Below, one piece after another: positions 36,350-45,350 of a DNA stretch of 64,000 nt. The DNA is taken from positions 1-64,000 of the forward strand of contig NZ_CP021406.1 of NCBI RefSeq assembly GCF_002504165.1, read 5' to 3'. Position 1 is the first letter of the stretch. Each line of letters starts with the position of its first letter. The position numbers and the translations under genes are program-made. This DNA comes from Pacificitalea manganoxidans (lineage in GTDB: Bacteria > Pseudomonadota > Alphaproteobacteria > Rhodobacterales > Rhodobacteraceae). A model generated the notes under the pieces. It was not told where the DNA came from. It saw nothing but the letters and a program-made list of their open reading frames with translations, and made no database searches.

Positions 36350-36363
36350 TTGATAATATACTA
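36350..36363. promoter_or_regulatory. GATARTATAYTATC-type motif, copy 2
   Basis: GATAATATACTATC, a near-palindrome, lies in the divergent gap between the genes at 35968 (-) and 36418 (+). Its complement shares 13 bases with 34325-34337. Confidence 0.45.
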
Positions 36364-36417
36364 TCGTAACTCTGGGCTTCAAGTGGGAATGCCTGGGGTC
36401 GCGCCATTGGAGAAAGC

Positions 36418-36798
36418 GTGAGCCGGGCCATGAACTGGGACATCGAAGCACCAAATGTGGTTACGGAAGCCAGGTTCCGCGAACTCGTGGAAAGCGGCTA
36501 TAGCGCAGAAATCCTGTGCCAGGAGTCGGCACATAAGAAAGGCCCCAGCTATTACGGGGTCTGGATCATGCGCGTTGTCTCTGATGACGGGGTGGAAAAG
36601 CTCCTCGTCACCGCCCGCACGCGGACGACCTACAACGATATCAAGATCCGCGAGTTCAAGACGATCTCCGGCGTGGTGTCTTTCTTCATTAGCCTTGGCT
36701 TTGCGCATGTCGACCTGCCGCTTGAGGCGGGGACAAGCCGTACGCATAAACTCGCCCCGCCAGACAAAGCGCCATCAGACAAGGGCGCTGGCAGCTAA
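36418..36798 (+). CDS. conserved hypothetical protein, start of T4SS operon
   Basis: 126 residues from a GTG at 36418 after GGAGAAAGC (an ATG at 36430 is an alternative). The protein is soluble and has no signal peptide; [29 protein letters not shown] suggests a beta-sheet core. No family is recognised. Its 3' end overlaps the reading frame of the transglycosylase gene, and it is probably the first gene of the virB operon. Confidence 0.65.
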   Translation: MSRAMNWDIEAPNVVTEARFRELVESGYSAEILCQESAHKKGPSYYGVWIMRVVSDDGVEKLLVTARTRTTYNDIKIREFKTISGVVSFFISLGFAHVDLPLEAGTSRTHKLAPPDKAPSDKGAGS

Positions 36799-37462
36799 CC
36801 TCGCCTGTCTCTGGCTGGTCGCAGCACCTGCCTCAGCGCAAATGGTCCTGGTCATGGAGAGCGACGGCTCTCTGACCCCATCCCGGTCTCAGAGCAGTTT
36901 TGCCCGGAACTACAATGACGGCATCGGTCAGGGGTCGGCGTCCGATGGTTTGGCCATTCTTGGTGAGACTGAAGCAGCGCCCAAACCTGGCGCACTGAGG
37001 TTTGCGGCGTTCGCCCAGCCAGCACCCCTGCCCCGCGCAGACGTTCTCTCGGGCATCGAGGCAACCGCCCTGCGCTATGCCGGCCATCCCGGTCTTCGCC
37101 GCGCGGGTCTGTCCGTCACGGATTGGCTGACCCTCTATCGAGCCAATATCGAGGTTGAGAGCGCCTACCGGCAGGATGCGATTTCAAGTGCAGGTGCCAT
37201 TGGCCTTGGTCAATTGATGCCAGCGACGGCGCGTGATCTGGGCGTCGACCCGCGTGATCCGCTGCAGAACCTTGACGGCTCCGCCCGCTACCTCGCGATG
37301 ATGCTGGAGACGTTCGGCGATCCGCACCTGGCGCTGGCTGCCTACAACGCCGGACCCGATGCGGTCCGCCAGTATGGCAGCGTTCCCCCCTACCGAGAAA
37401 CCCAGAACCACGTGGCCCGCGTCATGGTTGTCGTGGCCCGATTGGAAGGATCAAATTCATGA
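36707..37462 (+). CDS. virB1: lytic transglycosylase (VirB1-like)
   Basis: 251 residues from the ATG at 36707, which overlaps the preceding gene. A long charged n-region leads to a signal peptide ending LVAAPASAQ. The SLT domain starts at the catalytic Glu of [19 protein letters not shown] and continues with [13 protein letters not shown] and [10 protein letters not shown]. It opens peptidoglycan for assembly of the secretion channel. Its stop overlaps the virB2 start by 4 bp. A second transglycosylase lies at 40536. Confidence 0.82.
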   Translation: MSTCRLRRGQAVRINSPRQTKRHQTRALAANLACLWLVAAPASAQMVLVMESDGSLTPSRSQSSFARNYNDGIGQGSASDGLAILGETEAAPKPGALRFAAFAQPAPLPRADVLSGIEATALRYAGHPGLRRAGLSVTDWLTLYRANIEVESAYRQDAISSAGAIGLGQLMPATARDLGVDPRDPLQNLDGSARYLAMMLETFGDPHLALAAYNAGPDAVRQYGSVPPYRETQNHVARVMVVVARLEGSNS

Positions 37463-37752
37463 AACAGATTTCAACGCTTTTCGTCGCCTCGCTGGCGCTA
37501 TTCCTGCTGATTGCCGAGCCCGCCCTTGCCCAAAGCATCGATCTCTCCCCGATCCAAAGCTTGTTGCAGGGCATTGTCGATGCGCTGACCGGCCCGCTCG
37601 GCGTCGTGATCGCCACACTCGCGGTCCTTGGCGTTTTCTTGAGCTGGTTTTTCAACATCATCGACCTGCGCCAGGCGCTTTGGGTGCTTGTCGGCATTGC
37701 CGGTGTCGCCGCCGCTCCCACCATTGTTGCCGCGGTTTTCGCCGGTGGCTGA
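37459..37752 (+). CDS. virB2: VirB2/TrbC-family pilin of T4SS
   Basis: 97 residues: signal peptide ending ALAQ (residue ~25), then two hydrophobic helices ([17 protein letters not shown] and [19 protein letters not shown]). Size and layout are those of VirB2 major pilins. It sits between virB1 and virB3 as in canonical VirB operons. Confidence 0.85.
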   Translation: MKQISTLFVASLALFLLIAEPALAQSIDLSPIQSLLQGIVDALTGPLGVVIATLAVLGVFLSWFFNIIDLRQALWVLVGIAGVAAAPTIVAAVFAGG

Positions 37753-38023
37753 GCGCGCGCCTCTCTTTCTGGGCCTCGTGCGCCCGCCCAAGCTTCTGGG
37801 CCTGCCCATCATGTATGCGATGGTCTGGCTTTTCGGCTCGGTGCTCCTGTTCGTCTGGGTCCAGCACATCGCAGTGCTGGGCGTCGCGGCCCTGCTCTAC
37901 CCGGTGCTGTGGAAGGCAGCGGATTGGGACCCGCGCTTCATAGATGTGATGATGACGGCCCTGCAGGAGACACCGCCCACGCGCAACAGGTCCATTCATG
38001 GCGGGGACAGCTATGCCCCGTGA
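37745..38023 (+). CDS. virB3: VirB3-family T4SS inner-membrane protein
   Basis: 92 residues from a GTG at 37745 ([21 protein letters not shown]), overlapping virB2 by 8 bp. Two adjacent membrane helices (YAMVWLFGSVLLFVW, AVLGVAALLYPVLW) and the N-terminal L-x-R-P-P-K motif identify VirB3. It overlaps the VirB4 gene, with which VirB3 works. Confidence 0.83.
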   Translation: MAERAPLFLGLVRPPKLLGLPIMYAMVWLFGSVLLFVWVQHIAVLGVAALLYPVLWKAADWDPRFIDVMMTALQETPPTRNRSIHGGDSYAP

Positions 38024-40388
38024 TGAAGCCCGTGATGCTGCGCTCGATCCCCGTACAATGACGCCGGAGTGGTATGCGCGCGAGACCCGCCTCGCGCATA
38101 TGCTGCCCTATGTGAGCCTCGTCGACGATCAGACCGTGCGCACCCGGGTCAACGAGCTTTTCCGCTGCATCCGGCTCGAGGGGATCAACAGCTATACGAC
38201 GGACGATGCCTATCTCGACAAGGTGACAGCGCTTTTTGCCCGCATCATCGCGCAGCTCGGCCCGGAATTCAGCTATTACGTACACAAGGTCTCCAAGGCC
38301 ATCAGACCGGATCTGGACCCAATTTGTGAGGACAGCTTCGCAGGCGAGGTCGACCGGCGCTGGCGCGCGAAACTCGAGACCAGCGGGCTCCGCGACAAAA
38401 CACTGACGCTCACCGTCATTCACCGCCCGCCCCCGAAAAGCCTCCTGCCGCACCTCGGCCGCAGCGCGCCGGACCGACTGAAGGAGGAGACCCGCAAACG
38501 CCTGCAGCGCCTTGGTGAGGCCGTGAACGTCTTCCTCTCGGGGCTCACCGAGCTCAAGCCGCGCCTGCTGTCAGCCGGATCGGGAGAGTTGGTGGGATTT
38601 TTGGGCGCGCTCAACACGGGAACCGAGCTGCCACTTTATCCGGCAAACACCTACGGCTTTTTGTCCTTCAACGTCGCCAATACCCGCGTGACGTTTCACG
38701 GAGACCATTTCGAGCTCTCGGAAGGCGTCGTGGGGCATCGCTACGGCAAGAGTTTCACCATCGGGGAATATTCCGAAGGCACCTCCTGCACCATGTTCGA
38801 CATGCTGAACCTGCCGGTCGACATGATCGTCACGCAGTCCTTCACGCCGATCAATTCGAACCTCATGGCGGGCCGCATCAAGCGGCAAAAGCGTCAGATG
38901 CAGGCCAGCCAGGACGCAGCCCTCTCGCTCCTGGAAGCCCTCGACATCGCCGCCGATGATCTCGAGGCCAAGCGCCAAAGCTTCGGCGAGCATCACATGG
39001 TCGTGACGCTCTTTTGCGACACGCTCGAAGAACTGCAAACCCTCAGCGCCGAGATCGTGAACGCCGCCGCAACCGAAGGCGTGAAGATGATTGGCGAGCG
39101 GGTCGCGGCCAAGGCGCATTACCTCAGCCAGCATCCCGGCAACCAGCCAAAGCGCGTCCGCGCTAGTGCCGTCACCAATCGCAACTTCGCGGATTTCGCG
39201 GCCTTTCACCGGACACAGCTCGGCAAACCGGCCGCGAAAACCCCATGGGGCCGGGTCGTCACTTATTTGCCCACGCCGGAGCAGAGCGCCTACCGGTTTT
39301 CCTATCACGAGCAAGGCTCGCCCGACAAAGAACCCACCAGCGGCCATACCCTGATCATGGGGCGGCCCGGGTCAGGTAAGTCTGTGCTTTCGGCCTTCCT
39401 GATGACCCAGGCCCGTCGCGCGGGCGCCCGGGTCTTCGTCTTCGATTACCGTCTTGGTATGGAGATGGCGGTCCGCGCGAATGGCGGGCGCTACGCGTCC
39501 CTGAACGCCGGTCAGCCCACGGGCCTCAACCCGCTCTGGACAGAGACCGATGCCCGCGGCACCGCCTGGCTCTCGGACTGGCTTGCCACCTTGCTCTACC
39601 GCGCTGACAAGCCCCTGACCCCGGCGCAGACCAACCGCATCCAGGAGGTCGTGCGCCAGAATGCCCAGGCCACCAATCCGGCCCTGCGGAACTGGCGGGA
39701 TTTCGCATCGCTTTTTGTGTCTACGGATGACGGCGGCGATCTGCACCAGCGCCTGCTCGAGTGGACCGAAGACGGCCGCTACGGCTGGATCTTCGGGCAG
39801 AGCCTCGAGGACACGTTCTCGCTCAAGGGCGATGTCGTGGGCTTCGATCTGACCGGCATTCTCGACAGCGAGGCCGACAAGGAACGGATGGCGGTCCTGT
39901 CCTATCTTTTCCGCCGGGTCGAGCGCGAGATCGAGGACCGCCGCCCCACCATCATCGTGATCGACGAGGCCTGGAAGGCGCTCGACAACGCATATTTCGC
40001 CGAGCGGCTGTCGAACTGGTTGGTGACCGCGCGCAAGCAGAACACCGTCGCGGTGATGATGACGCAATATGCCAGCCAGCTCGAACGCACTCGGACCGGC
40101 AAGACCATCGTCGAAGCCGTGCCGACGCAGATCCTGCTGCCCAATATCCGCGCGCAGCCTGCGGACTACGCCATGCTGAACCTCACGGAGAAGGAACTCG
40201 ACGTCCTTCTCAACACGGGCAGCAACAGCCGCCTCGCACTGATCCGCGACGATCAGGGCTCGATCGTCGTCGATGTCGATCTGAGCGCGCTTGGACCCAA
40301 TCTCACGATCCTTGGCGGCATGGAAAAGGGCGAAGCGCTTGTCGGTGCCGATTACCGCGACCGTCCAGATTTTTGGAGGCTTTCATGA
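38013..40388 (+). CDS. virB4: VirB4-family T4SS ATPase
   Basis: About 791 residues; an ATG at 37998 in the same frame would add five. Walker A is GRPGSGKS near residue 450 and Walker B IIVIDEAW near residue 646; the N-terminal half is the VirB4 domain (EYSEGTSCTMFDMLNLP). It energises pilus assembly and substrate transfer at the inner membrane. It overlaps virB3 and is overlapped by the small lipoprotein gene. Confidence 0.94.
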   Translation: MPRDEARDAALDPRTMTPEWYARETRLAHMLPYVSLVDDQTVRTRVNELFRCIRLEGINSYTTDDAYLDKVTALFARIIAQLGPEFSYYVHKVSKAIRPDLDPICEDSFAGEVDRRWRAKLETSGLRDKTLTLTVIHRPPPKSLLPHLGRSAPDRLKEETRKRLQRLGEAVNVFLSGLTELKPRLLSAGSGELVGFLGALNTGTELPLYPANTYGFLSFNVANTRVTFHGDHFELSEGVVGHRYGKSFTIGEYSEGTSCTMFDMLNLPVDMIVTQSFTPINSNLMAGRIKRQKRQMQASQDAALSLLEALDIAADDLEAKRQSFGEHHMVVTLFCDTLEELQTLSAEIVNAAATEGVKMIGERVAAKAHYLSQHPGNQPKRVRASAVTNRNFADFAAFHRTQLGKPAAKTPWGRVVTYLPTPEQSAYRFSYHEQGSPDKEPTSGHTLIMGRPGSGKSVLSAFLMTQARRAGARVFVFDYRLGMEMAVRANGGRYASLNAGQPTGLNPLWTETDARGTAWLSDWLATLLYRADKPLTPAQTNRIQEVVRQNAQATNPALRNWRDFASLFVSTDDGGDLHQRLLEWTEDGRYGWIFGQSLEDTFSLKGDVVGFDLTGILDSEADKERMAVLSYLFRRVEREIEDRRPTIIVIDEAWKALDNAYFAERLSNWLVTARKQNTVAVMMTQYASQLERTRTGKTIVEAVPTQILLPNIRAQPADYAMLNLTEKELDVLLNTGSNSRLALIRDDQGSIVVDVDLSALGPNLTILGGMEKGEALVGADYRDRPDFWRLS

Positions 40389-40552
40389 TCCGTATTCTTA
40401 TCGCTTTGGCTGCGCTCGGCGCGCTGGTCTCATGCACCCAGTATCGGGAGCCGCAGGCCAACTGCTTTTCCTTTCTCACCTCGATGGGCGCGACAGCCCA
40501 GGATTGCAACTTCGCGCCGGTCGGCACATCGGAGGGTGGCATTGACGTCTAG
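40385..40552 (+). CDS. small lipoprotein (VirB7-like)
   Basis: 55 residues with a lipoprotein signal (LAALGALVSC, lipid-attached Cys17) and two further Cys (NCFSF, DCNFAP). Size, lipobox and position after virB4 suggest the VirB7 role of anchoring VirB9 at the outer membrane, although its sequence is too short for firm assignment. Its ATG overlaps the virB4 stop and its stop overlaps the next gene. Confidence 0.7.
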   Translation: MIRILIALAALGALVSCTQYREPQANCFSFLTSMGATAQDCNFAPVGTSEGGIDV

Positions 40553-41696
40553 GCTTTCCCAACTCCTCACGTTTTGCCTACTGCCGGGTCTCGTCGCCGC
40601 ACAGGGCGTGCCCATTAATGACAGCGGGCTGACCGCCCGCGACATCGTCGAGACCGGCGACCGCGAGGCAGACCTGGCCCTGCAAGCGGACAAGCTTGCC
40701 GTTCATGAACTCATCTCCGAGATCGAGCAAGAGCAGCTCGAAACCCTGCAACGCATCCTCGATGCGCAGACAAGCTTCGGCGGTCAGGGCTTGCCGGCCA
40801 TGGTCTCGGGTCTGGAAAGCGGCAGCGACCATACAGCCCGATCCGTCGAAGCGGTCTATGGCTCGGGTGAGATCGATCCCAACCCCGGTGGTGTGCAGAT
40901 GTTCGGGGATGCGGCAGAAAACATCGAACAGCTCATCATCCGCGTGGCCCAGGAGACCAGTGGCTTTGCGGGTGTCGGCCGCGCAGGGCTCTCCCCCGTC
41001 CAATGGCGCGCGCTGCTTCAAGCCCTGATCTGGCAGGAAAGCCGGTTTACAATTGGGGCACGGTCTCCCGTCGGCGCCTATGGTCTCACTCAGATCATGC
41101 CGGGCACCGCCAGCGATCTGGGCATCAACCCTGAATACTATGACAGCCCCTACCTGCAGGTGCATGGCGGCGCGCGCTATCTGGCCGCCCAGTTGGGCAC
41201 CTTTGACGGCAATATCATCAACGCGCTCGCCGCCTACAACGCCGGACCCGGCCGCGTTTTCGAGTATGGCGGCGTGCCACCCTTCCGCGAGACCCAGCAC
41301 TACGTTTCGGTCATCCCTGAACGCTACAATCTCTATCTGAGCCGTATCGGCGGCATCGATGCGCGTGGCACGATCGATCCGGCGCTTCTCGCCAATGCCA
41401 ACCTCTCGCTCACGGGTCATGGGGCGGCCTTTTATGGCAGCAACTCACCAGCCGCGATCCGCCAAGCCGCCCTGCGCATCCGCGATATCGTCGAACGGAT
41501 TTCCGAAACCGTGGATGTACAGGAGAGCGTCGCGCTCAACACCTATGCCCGCGCCGAACTCGTGCGCCTCGTCGCTGCACGCATCCGGCTTCAGGCGGCC
41601 CGCACCCGAGCCCTCTCTGCCGAGGAGCTGGCCCAGGCCAGCGCCCGCATGGCCGAAGGCGCGTTCATGGATTTTACGATCAGGGAGATTGACTGA
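40536..41696 (+). CDS. second lytic transglycosylase of the T4SS cluster
   Basis: 386 residues from a GTG at 40536 (or the TTG two codons later), with a signal peptide (LLTFCLLPGLVAAQG). The SLT domain has its catalytic Glu in IWQESRFTIGARSPVGAYG, then LTQIMPGTASDLG and [13 protein letters not shown]. The extra N-terminal ~130 and C-terminal ~120 residues are helical. Two transglycosylases in one VirB operon is unusual; this one may be specialised for the mating channel. Its stop overlaps the VirB5 start. Confidence 0.85.
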   Translation: MALTSRLSQLLTFCLLPGLVAAQGVPINDSGLTARDIVETGDREADLALQADKLAVHELISEIEQEQLETLQRILDAQTSFGGQGLPAMVSGLESGSDHTARSVEAVYGSGEIDPNPGGVQMFGDAAENIEQLIIRVAQETSGFAGVGRAGLSPVQWRALLQALIWQESRFTIGARSPVGAYGLTQIMPGTASDLGINPEYYDSPYLQVHGGARYLAAQLGTFDGNIINALAAYNAGPGRVFEYGGVPPFRETQHYVSVIPERYNLYLSRIGGIDARGTIDPALLANANLSLTGHGAAFYGSNSPAAIRQAALRIRDIVERISETVDVQESVALNTYARAELVRLVAARIRLQAARTRALSAEELAQASARMAEGAFMDFTIREID

Positions 41697-42505
41697 TGAG
41701 ACCTGTCCTCTTGAAAACGGGCCTAGTCGTGGCACTCGAGCTTGGACTGCATTTCGTTCCCATGACCCCAGCCGCAGCACAGGCCGTGCCCGTCGTCGAT
41801 ACCCAGAACATCGCGCAAAACATCCAGCAGCTCCAGCAGATGATCGAGGATGAGATCCTGCAAAACGAGCAGCTGACGCAGCTCCGTGAACAGCTCGGCC
41901 TTCTCACGGACCAACTCGCGGAGCTGCAAAGAACCTATGAAGCGCTCACCCGACTTGCCGAGCTTCCCGAAATCATCCGGACGGAAATGGAAGACGAGTT
42001 GAACGGTCTGCTCGACCAAGAGTTCGGGGACATCCTCGCCACGATTGAGGCGATCAAGACCGGGGATTTCTCGGGCCTCTCGGGCTCCGGCGCAGGCGAA
42101 ATCGAAACCCAGATGGACCGGGTGCTGGCCGATCTCGGCTTCGATGAAGACACCCTCTCGGAAATGGCCACGAGCGGCAATCCCGGGGCCAACCGCGTGG
42201 CGACGCAGGCCACCACCGGTGCCCTTGTCTCGGCGGCGGCCCAGAACAGCTATGAGGATGCCGGCCAGTCGCTCGAGCGGGTAGACCGCCTTGTTGGGCT
42301 CATCGACGATATGGACGAACTCAAGGAAAGCATCGATCTCAACACGCGCGTGACCGCGGAGCTCGCCATTGCGCTGGTCGCCATGTGGCAACTCGAAGCC
42401 ATCCAGACCGTGGGCGATGGCACCGGCGGCGTGATCGATGCCGCCACCATCGCCGAAGAACAGCGCTTCATGGATTTCACCTTGCCGGACCTGCGGGCTG
42501 ATTAA
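41696..42505 (+). CDS. virB5: VirB5-like T4SS protein
   Basis: 269 residues: signal peptide (LVVALELGLHFVPMTPAAAQ), then a coiled-coil region VVDTQNIAQNIQQLQQM and LREQLGLLTDQLAELQRTY, typical of VirB5/TraC/TrbJ minor pilus-tip proteins. The C-terminal IAEEQRFMDF is shared by the group. It is followed by a nested palindrome and then virB8, a gap in an otherwise overlapping operon. Confidence 0.8.
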   Translation: MRPVLLKTGLVVALELGLHFVPMTPAAAQAVPVVDTQNIAQNIQQLQQMIEDEILQNEQLTQLREQLGLLTDQLAELQRTYEALTRLAELPEIIRTEMEDELNGLLDQEFGDILATIEAIKTGDFSGLSGSGAGEIETQMDRVLADLGFDEDTLSEMATSGNPGANRVATQATTGALVSAAAQNSYEDAGQSLERVDRLVGLIDDMDELKESIDLNTRVTAELAIALVAMWQLEAIQTVGDGTGGVIDAATIAEEQRFMDFTLPDLRAD

Positions 42506-42602
42506 GGCGTTTCGAAATTGATCCCCAAAAACAAATATCGGTTTTCGCGTTCGAGCGCAGCGAGAGGCAGCGAAGAACCGATTCAACTCATTTCGAAACG
42601 CC
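42506..42602. repeat. nested palindrome between virB5 and virB8
   Basis: Outer arms GGCGTTTCGAAAT at 42506-42518 and its perfect complement at 42590-42602; inner arms ATCGGTTTTCGC (42537-42548) and GCGAAGAACCGAT (42570-42582), complementary with one bulge. The first arm begins right after the virB5 stop, and virB8 starts 14 bp after the last. The 97-bp unit could fold into one long hairpin and looks like an inserted REP- or MITE-type element or an mRNA processing/attenuation site. Confidence 0.75.
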
Positions 42603-42616
42603 GAGCGGGGGCATGA

Positions 42617-43273
42617 ATGGTGGCGACTGAACAAGAAATCATCGAGGAAGAACTGGTCTACGGTGCCCTGCGCCGCGAGCGGCTTTGGCAGCGTCTTGGC
42701 CTGATGGGCCTTGTCTTCGGTATCATCGGCTGTCTGAGTGCCGCGGCTGTCTCGATCCTCGATGTCGACCCGCCCCCCGTCGTTGTCCCCTATGATCCCG
42801 CCACCGGCTTTGCACTCCCCGAAGCCTCGGTGGGCGCCTCCTCGGTGACCGCCAACCAGGCGATCATCGAGGCGGAGGTGTTCCGCTATGTGGCCGACCG
42901 GGAGGTCTATAACCAGCTCGACAACGATCTGCGCATCCGCAGCGTCCTGCGCCGCTCGGACGGAGCTGCCGAGAGCGGGCTGCGCCAGATCTGGAACAGC
43001 GCAAATGAAAACTATCCGCCGACCGTCTATGGCCCCAATGCCCGGCTCGACGTGGAAATCCTCAGCATCAACCGGATCGGCACCAACCGCGCCACGGTGC
43101 GCCTGCGCAAGCGTCTGACCTCCATCAACGGCACCCAAACCGGGCTCTTCACCGCGACCCTTCTCTTCGAGTTCCGCCCCGAGACCCGCCGCTCCATCGA
43201 CGAGGTCTGGACCAATCCGTTTGGGTTCACCGTGCTCGAATATTCCATCCGCTCCGACAGATTGGAGAATTAG
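42617..43273 (+). CDS. virB8: VirB8-family T4SS protein
   Basis: 218 residues: short cytoplasmic N-terminus, one membrane helix (LGLMGLVFGIIGCLSAAAVSI), and a periplasmic NTF2-like domain, the VirB8 architecture. It links inner and outer parts of the channel. The virB9 start lies right after its stop. Confidence 0.9.
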   Translation: MVATEQEIIEEELVYGALRRERLWQRLGLMGLVFGIIGCLSAAAVSILDVDPPPVVVPYDPATGFALPEASVGASSVTANQAIIEAEVFRYVADREVYNQLDNDLRIRSVLRRSDGAAESGLRQIWNSANENYPPTVYGPNARLDVEILSINRIGTNRATVRLRKRLTSINGTQTGLFTATLLFEFRPETRRSIDEVWTNPFGFTVLEYSIRSDRLEN

Positions 43274-43274
43274 T

Positions 43275-43970
43275 TTGATCAATAAGTTCTTTGTTGCTGC
43301 CATATTTGTTTTGCTGCCTGCCCTTGCCTTTGCCGAAGCGATCCCGCGCGGTGGTCCAAATGACAGCCGCGTGCGGCTGGCAACATATCAAGAAGGTCAG
43401 GTCTACCGCTTCAGCGTCTCGCTTACCCATGTCACCACGGTCGAATTCGGCGAGGGTGAAAGCATCCGCTCGATTATCGCAGGCGACACGGAAGGGTTTG
43501 AGATCGATGGCGTGCCGGGCGGCCAGGCCTTCGCGATCAAGCCCGTCGCGCGCGGCGTTCATACCAATGTGACGGTCTACACGAACAGGCGAAGCTACTA
43601 TTTCAACGTCGAGGAGGTCCGCAGCCCGACCTTCTATGTGGTGCAGTTCCGCTATCCGGAGGACGATGCGCGCCCGACCCGGGCCATCGCCGCCCAAGCG
43701 CCGAACTACAACTACGGTGCCAGCGCGCGGACCGAGTTCACGCCAACCCGCATCTGGGATGACGGGACGTTCACGTATTTCGCGTTTCCAAGAAACGCGC
43801 CTGTGCCCGCGGTCTTCCGCTACGCGGGCGGCCGCGAGCGCACGGTCAACACGCAAACTCCTGAAGACGGCGTGATCCGCGTCAGCGGCGTGAACCGCCA
43901 ATGGGTCCTGCGACTTGGCGAAGAGGTGGTCTGCATCGAGGCGATCCCGCCCGCGGAGGCCACCTCATGA
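43275..43970 (+). CDS. virB9: VirB9-family T4SS protein
   Basis: About 231 residues from a TTG at 43275, just after the virB8 stop, giving a standard signal peptide (FFVAAIFVLLPALAFAEAIP). NVTVYTNRRSYYFNV and FQFPR-like FAFPRNAPVPAVFR plus VNRQWVLRLGEEVVCI are VirB9/TrbG motifs. It forms the outer-membrane ring with VirB10 and VirB7. Its stop overlaps the virB10 ATG. Confidence 0.88.
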   Translation: MINKFFVAAIFVLLPALAFAEAIPRGGPNDSRVRLATYQEGQVYRFSVSLTHVTTVEFGEGESIRSIIAGDTEGFEIDGVPGGQAFAIKPVARGVHTNVTVYTNRRSYYFNVEEVRSPTFYVVQFRYPEDDARPTRAIAAQAPNYNYGASARTEFTPTRIWDDGTFTYFAFPRNAPVPAVFRYAGGRERTVNTQTPEDGVIRVSGVNRQWVLRLGEEVVCIEAIPPAEATS

Positions 43971-45346
43971 GCGATACCGGGAACACCGAGCTGGAAAAAC
44001 GCCTCGCCGCCCTTGAGAAAGGCAGTGCCCGCGCCCCCACGGCGTCGCAGCGCCGGTCGCCCCTTCTCGCGCTGATCGTGGTCCTCGTCATCGGCGCAGG
44101 TGGTGCCCTGCTCTATCTCCTCTCACAGCCCGACGAAGAGGAAGCCTTGCCGACGGCCACCCCGGACGTCTTCCAAAACGAGGGGGACGGCTTTGGCGCT
44201 ATCGAGACCTTGCCTCCGCCCGAGCCCGAGGTTGTGTTTGTCGGACCGGATCCAGTCGAGCCCAACGCGGAGCTTCTGGCGCAGATCACCGCGCTGCAGG
44301 CTCAGATCGAGGAATTACGCAACGCCCCCGAACCGGTCGTCGAGGAAGACACCGCCGCCGCAGAGGCGATCGACGCGCTGACCGCTCAGATCGCTGCGCT
44401 ACAAGCCGCCTCGGAAGCAGCACAGCAACGATTTCAGGACGAACTGACGGCGCGGGATCGCAGCCTTGAGCAACTCCGCATGGATCTGGAACTGGCCCAA
44501 CTCGAGGCCAGCCGACCGCAACCCGCCCCAGCGGGCCCCACGGAAGATGAGCTGCGCGCACGCGAGCAAGAGCGACTGCGCCGCGAGGAAGAAGCCCGGC
44601 GCATGGCCGAGCTGGAGCGCCGCGCCGCGGAGGAACGCGCCTTCCAGGAGCGGCGCATCGCCTCGCCCACCATCGCGTTTGGCGGTGCCTCCGGAGCGAA
44701 TGAAACGGCTCTGACCGAACGCACTTTTGGCGAGGTGACGGATTTCGTGCTGAACGGGGCGCTGCCCTCGACGGTGACGCAGGCCGAGGTGATCGCCAAT
44801 CCCTCCAACACGATTCTACAGGGCACCATGATCCAGGCCGTCATGGAAACTGCCCTTGACAGCTCCCTGCCCGGCCAGACCCGTGCCGTGGTGTCCGAGG
44901 ATGTCTACAGCGTCGATGGCGTGGGCCTCTTGATCCCCCGAGGATCGCGTCTCATCGGGCGCTACCGCGCTGGCGTCGATATCGCGCAGCGCCGCGTCAC
45001 GATCGCCTGGGACCGGATCATCCTGCCTGACAATCAGACCGTCCAGATCAGCTCCTTCGGAGGTGATGAACTGGGCCGTTCTGGCGTCACCGGCCTCATA
45101 GACACACGCTTCGCCGAGCGTTTCGGGTCGGCCGCCCTGATCTCGCTGATCTCGGCCGCGCCAAGTGCCGCCGCCTCCGAGGTTCAGGATGAGACTGCCG
45201 CCGACGTTCTCGAAGACGTTGGCGATGATCTGGCAGATGCCACGGACAGCGTCATTGGCGATTACCTCTCCATCGGCCCCGTCATCTATGTCGACCAGGG
45301 CGCCCGCGTCACCGTCATGGTCGACCGCGATCTGGAGATATTCTGA
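43967..45346 (+). CDS. virB10: VirB10-family T4SS protein
   Basis: 459 residues: N-terminal cytoplasmic part, a membrane helix (LLALIVVLVIGAGGALLYLL), a Pro-rich stretch, a long Glu/Arg-rich coiled coil (about residues 105-225), and the C-terminal beta-barrel domain (LIPRGSRLIGRYRAGVD, RITIAWDRI-like, IDTRFAERFG). It spans both membranes and gates the channel. It overlaps virB9 by 4 bp. Confidence 0.93.
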   Translation: MSDTGNTELEKRLAALEKGSARAPTASQRRSPLLALIVVLVIGAGGALLYLLSQPDEEEALPTATPDVFQNEGDGFGAIETLPPPEPEVVFVGPDPVEPNAELLAQITALQAQIEELRNAPEPVVEEDTAAAEAIDALTAQIAALQAASEAAQQRFQDELTARDRSLEQLRMDLELAQLEASRPQPAPAGPTEDELRAREQERLRREEEARRMAELERRAAEERAFQERRIASPTIAFGGASGANETALTERTFGEVTDFVLNGALPSTVTQAEVIANPSNTILQGTMIQAVMETALDSSLPGQTRAVVSEDVYSVDGVGLLIPRGSRLIGRYRAGVDIAQRRVTIAWDRIILPDNQTVQISSFGGDELGRSGVTGLIDTRFAERFGSAALISLISAAPSAAASEVQDETAADVLEDVGDDLADATDSVIGDYLSIGPVIYVDQGARVTVMVDRDLEIF

Positions 45347-45350
45347 GGCC

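Noticed and set aside
41723-43303. A 526-codon open frame on the minus strand across virB5 and virB8
   Set aside because: It is antisense to well-supported VirB genes and runs through the intergenic palindrome; no protein family features are seen.
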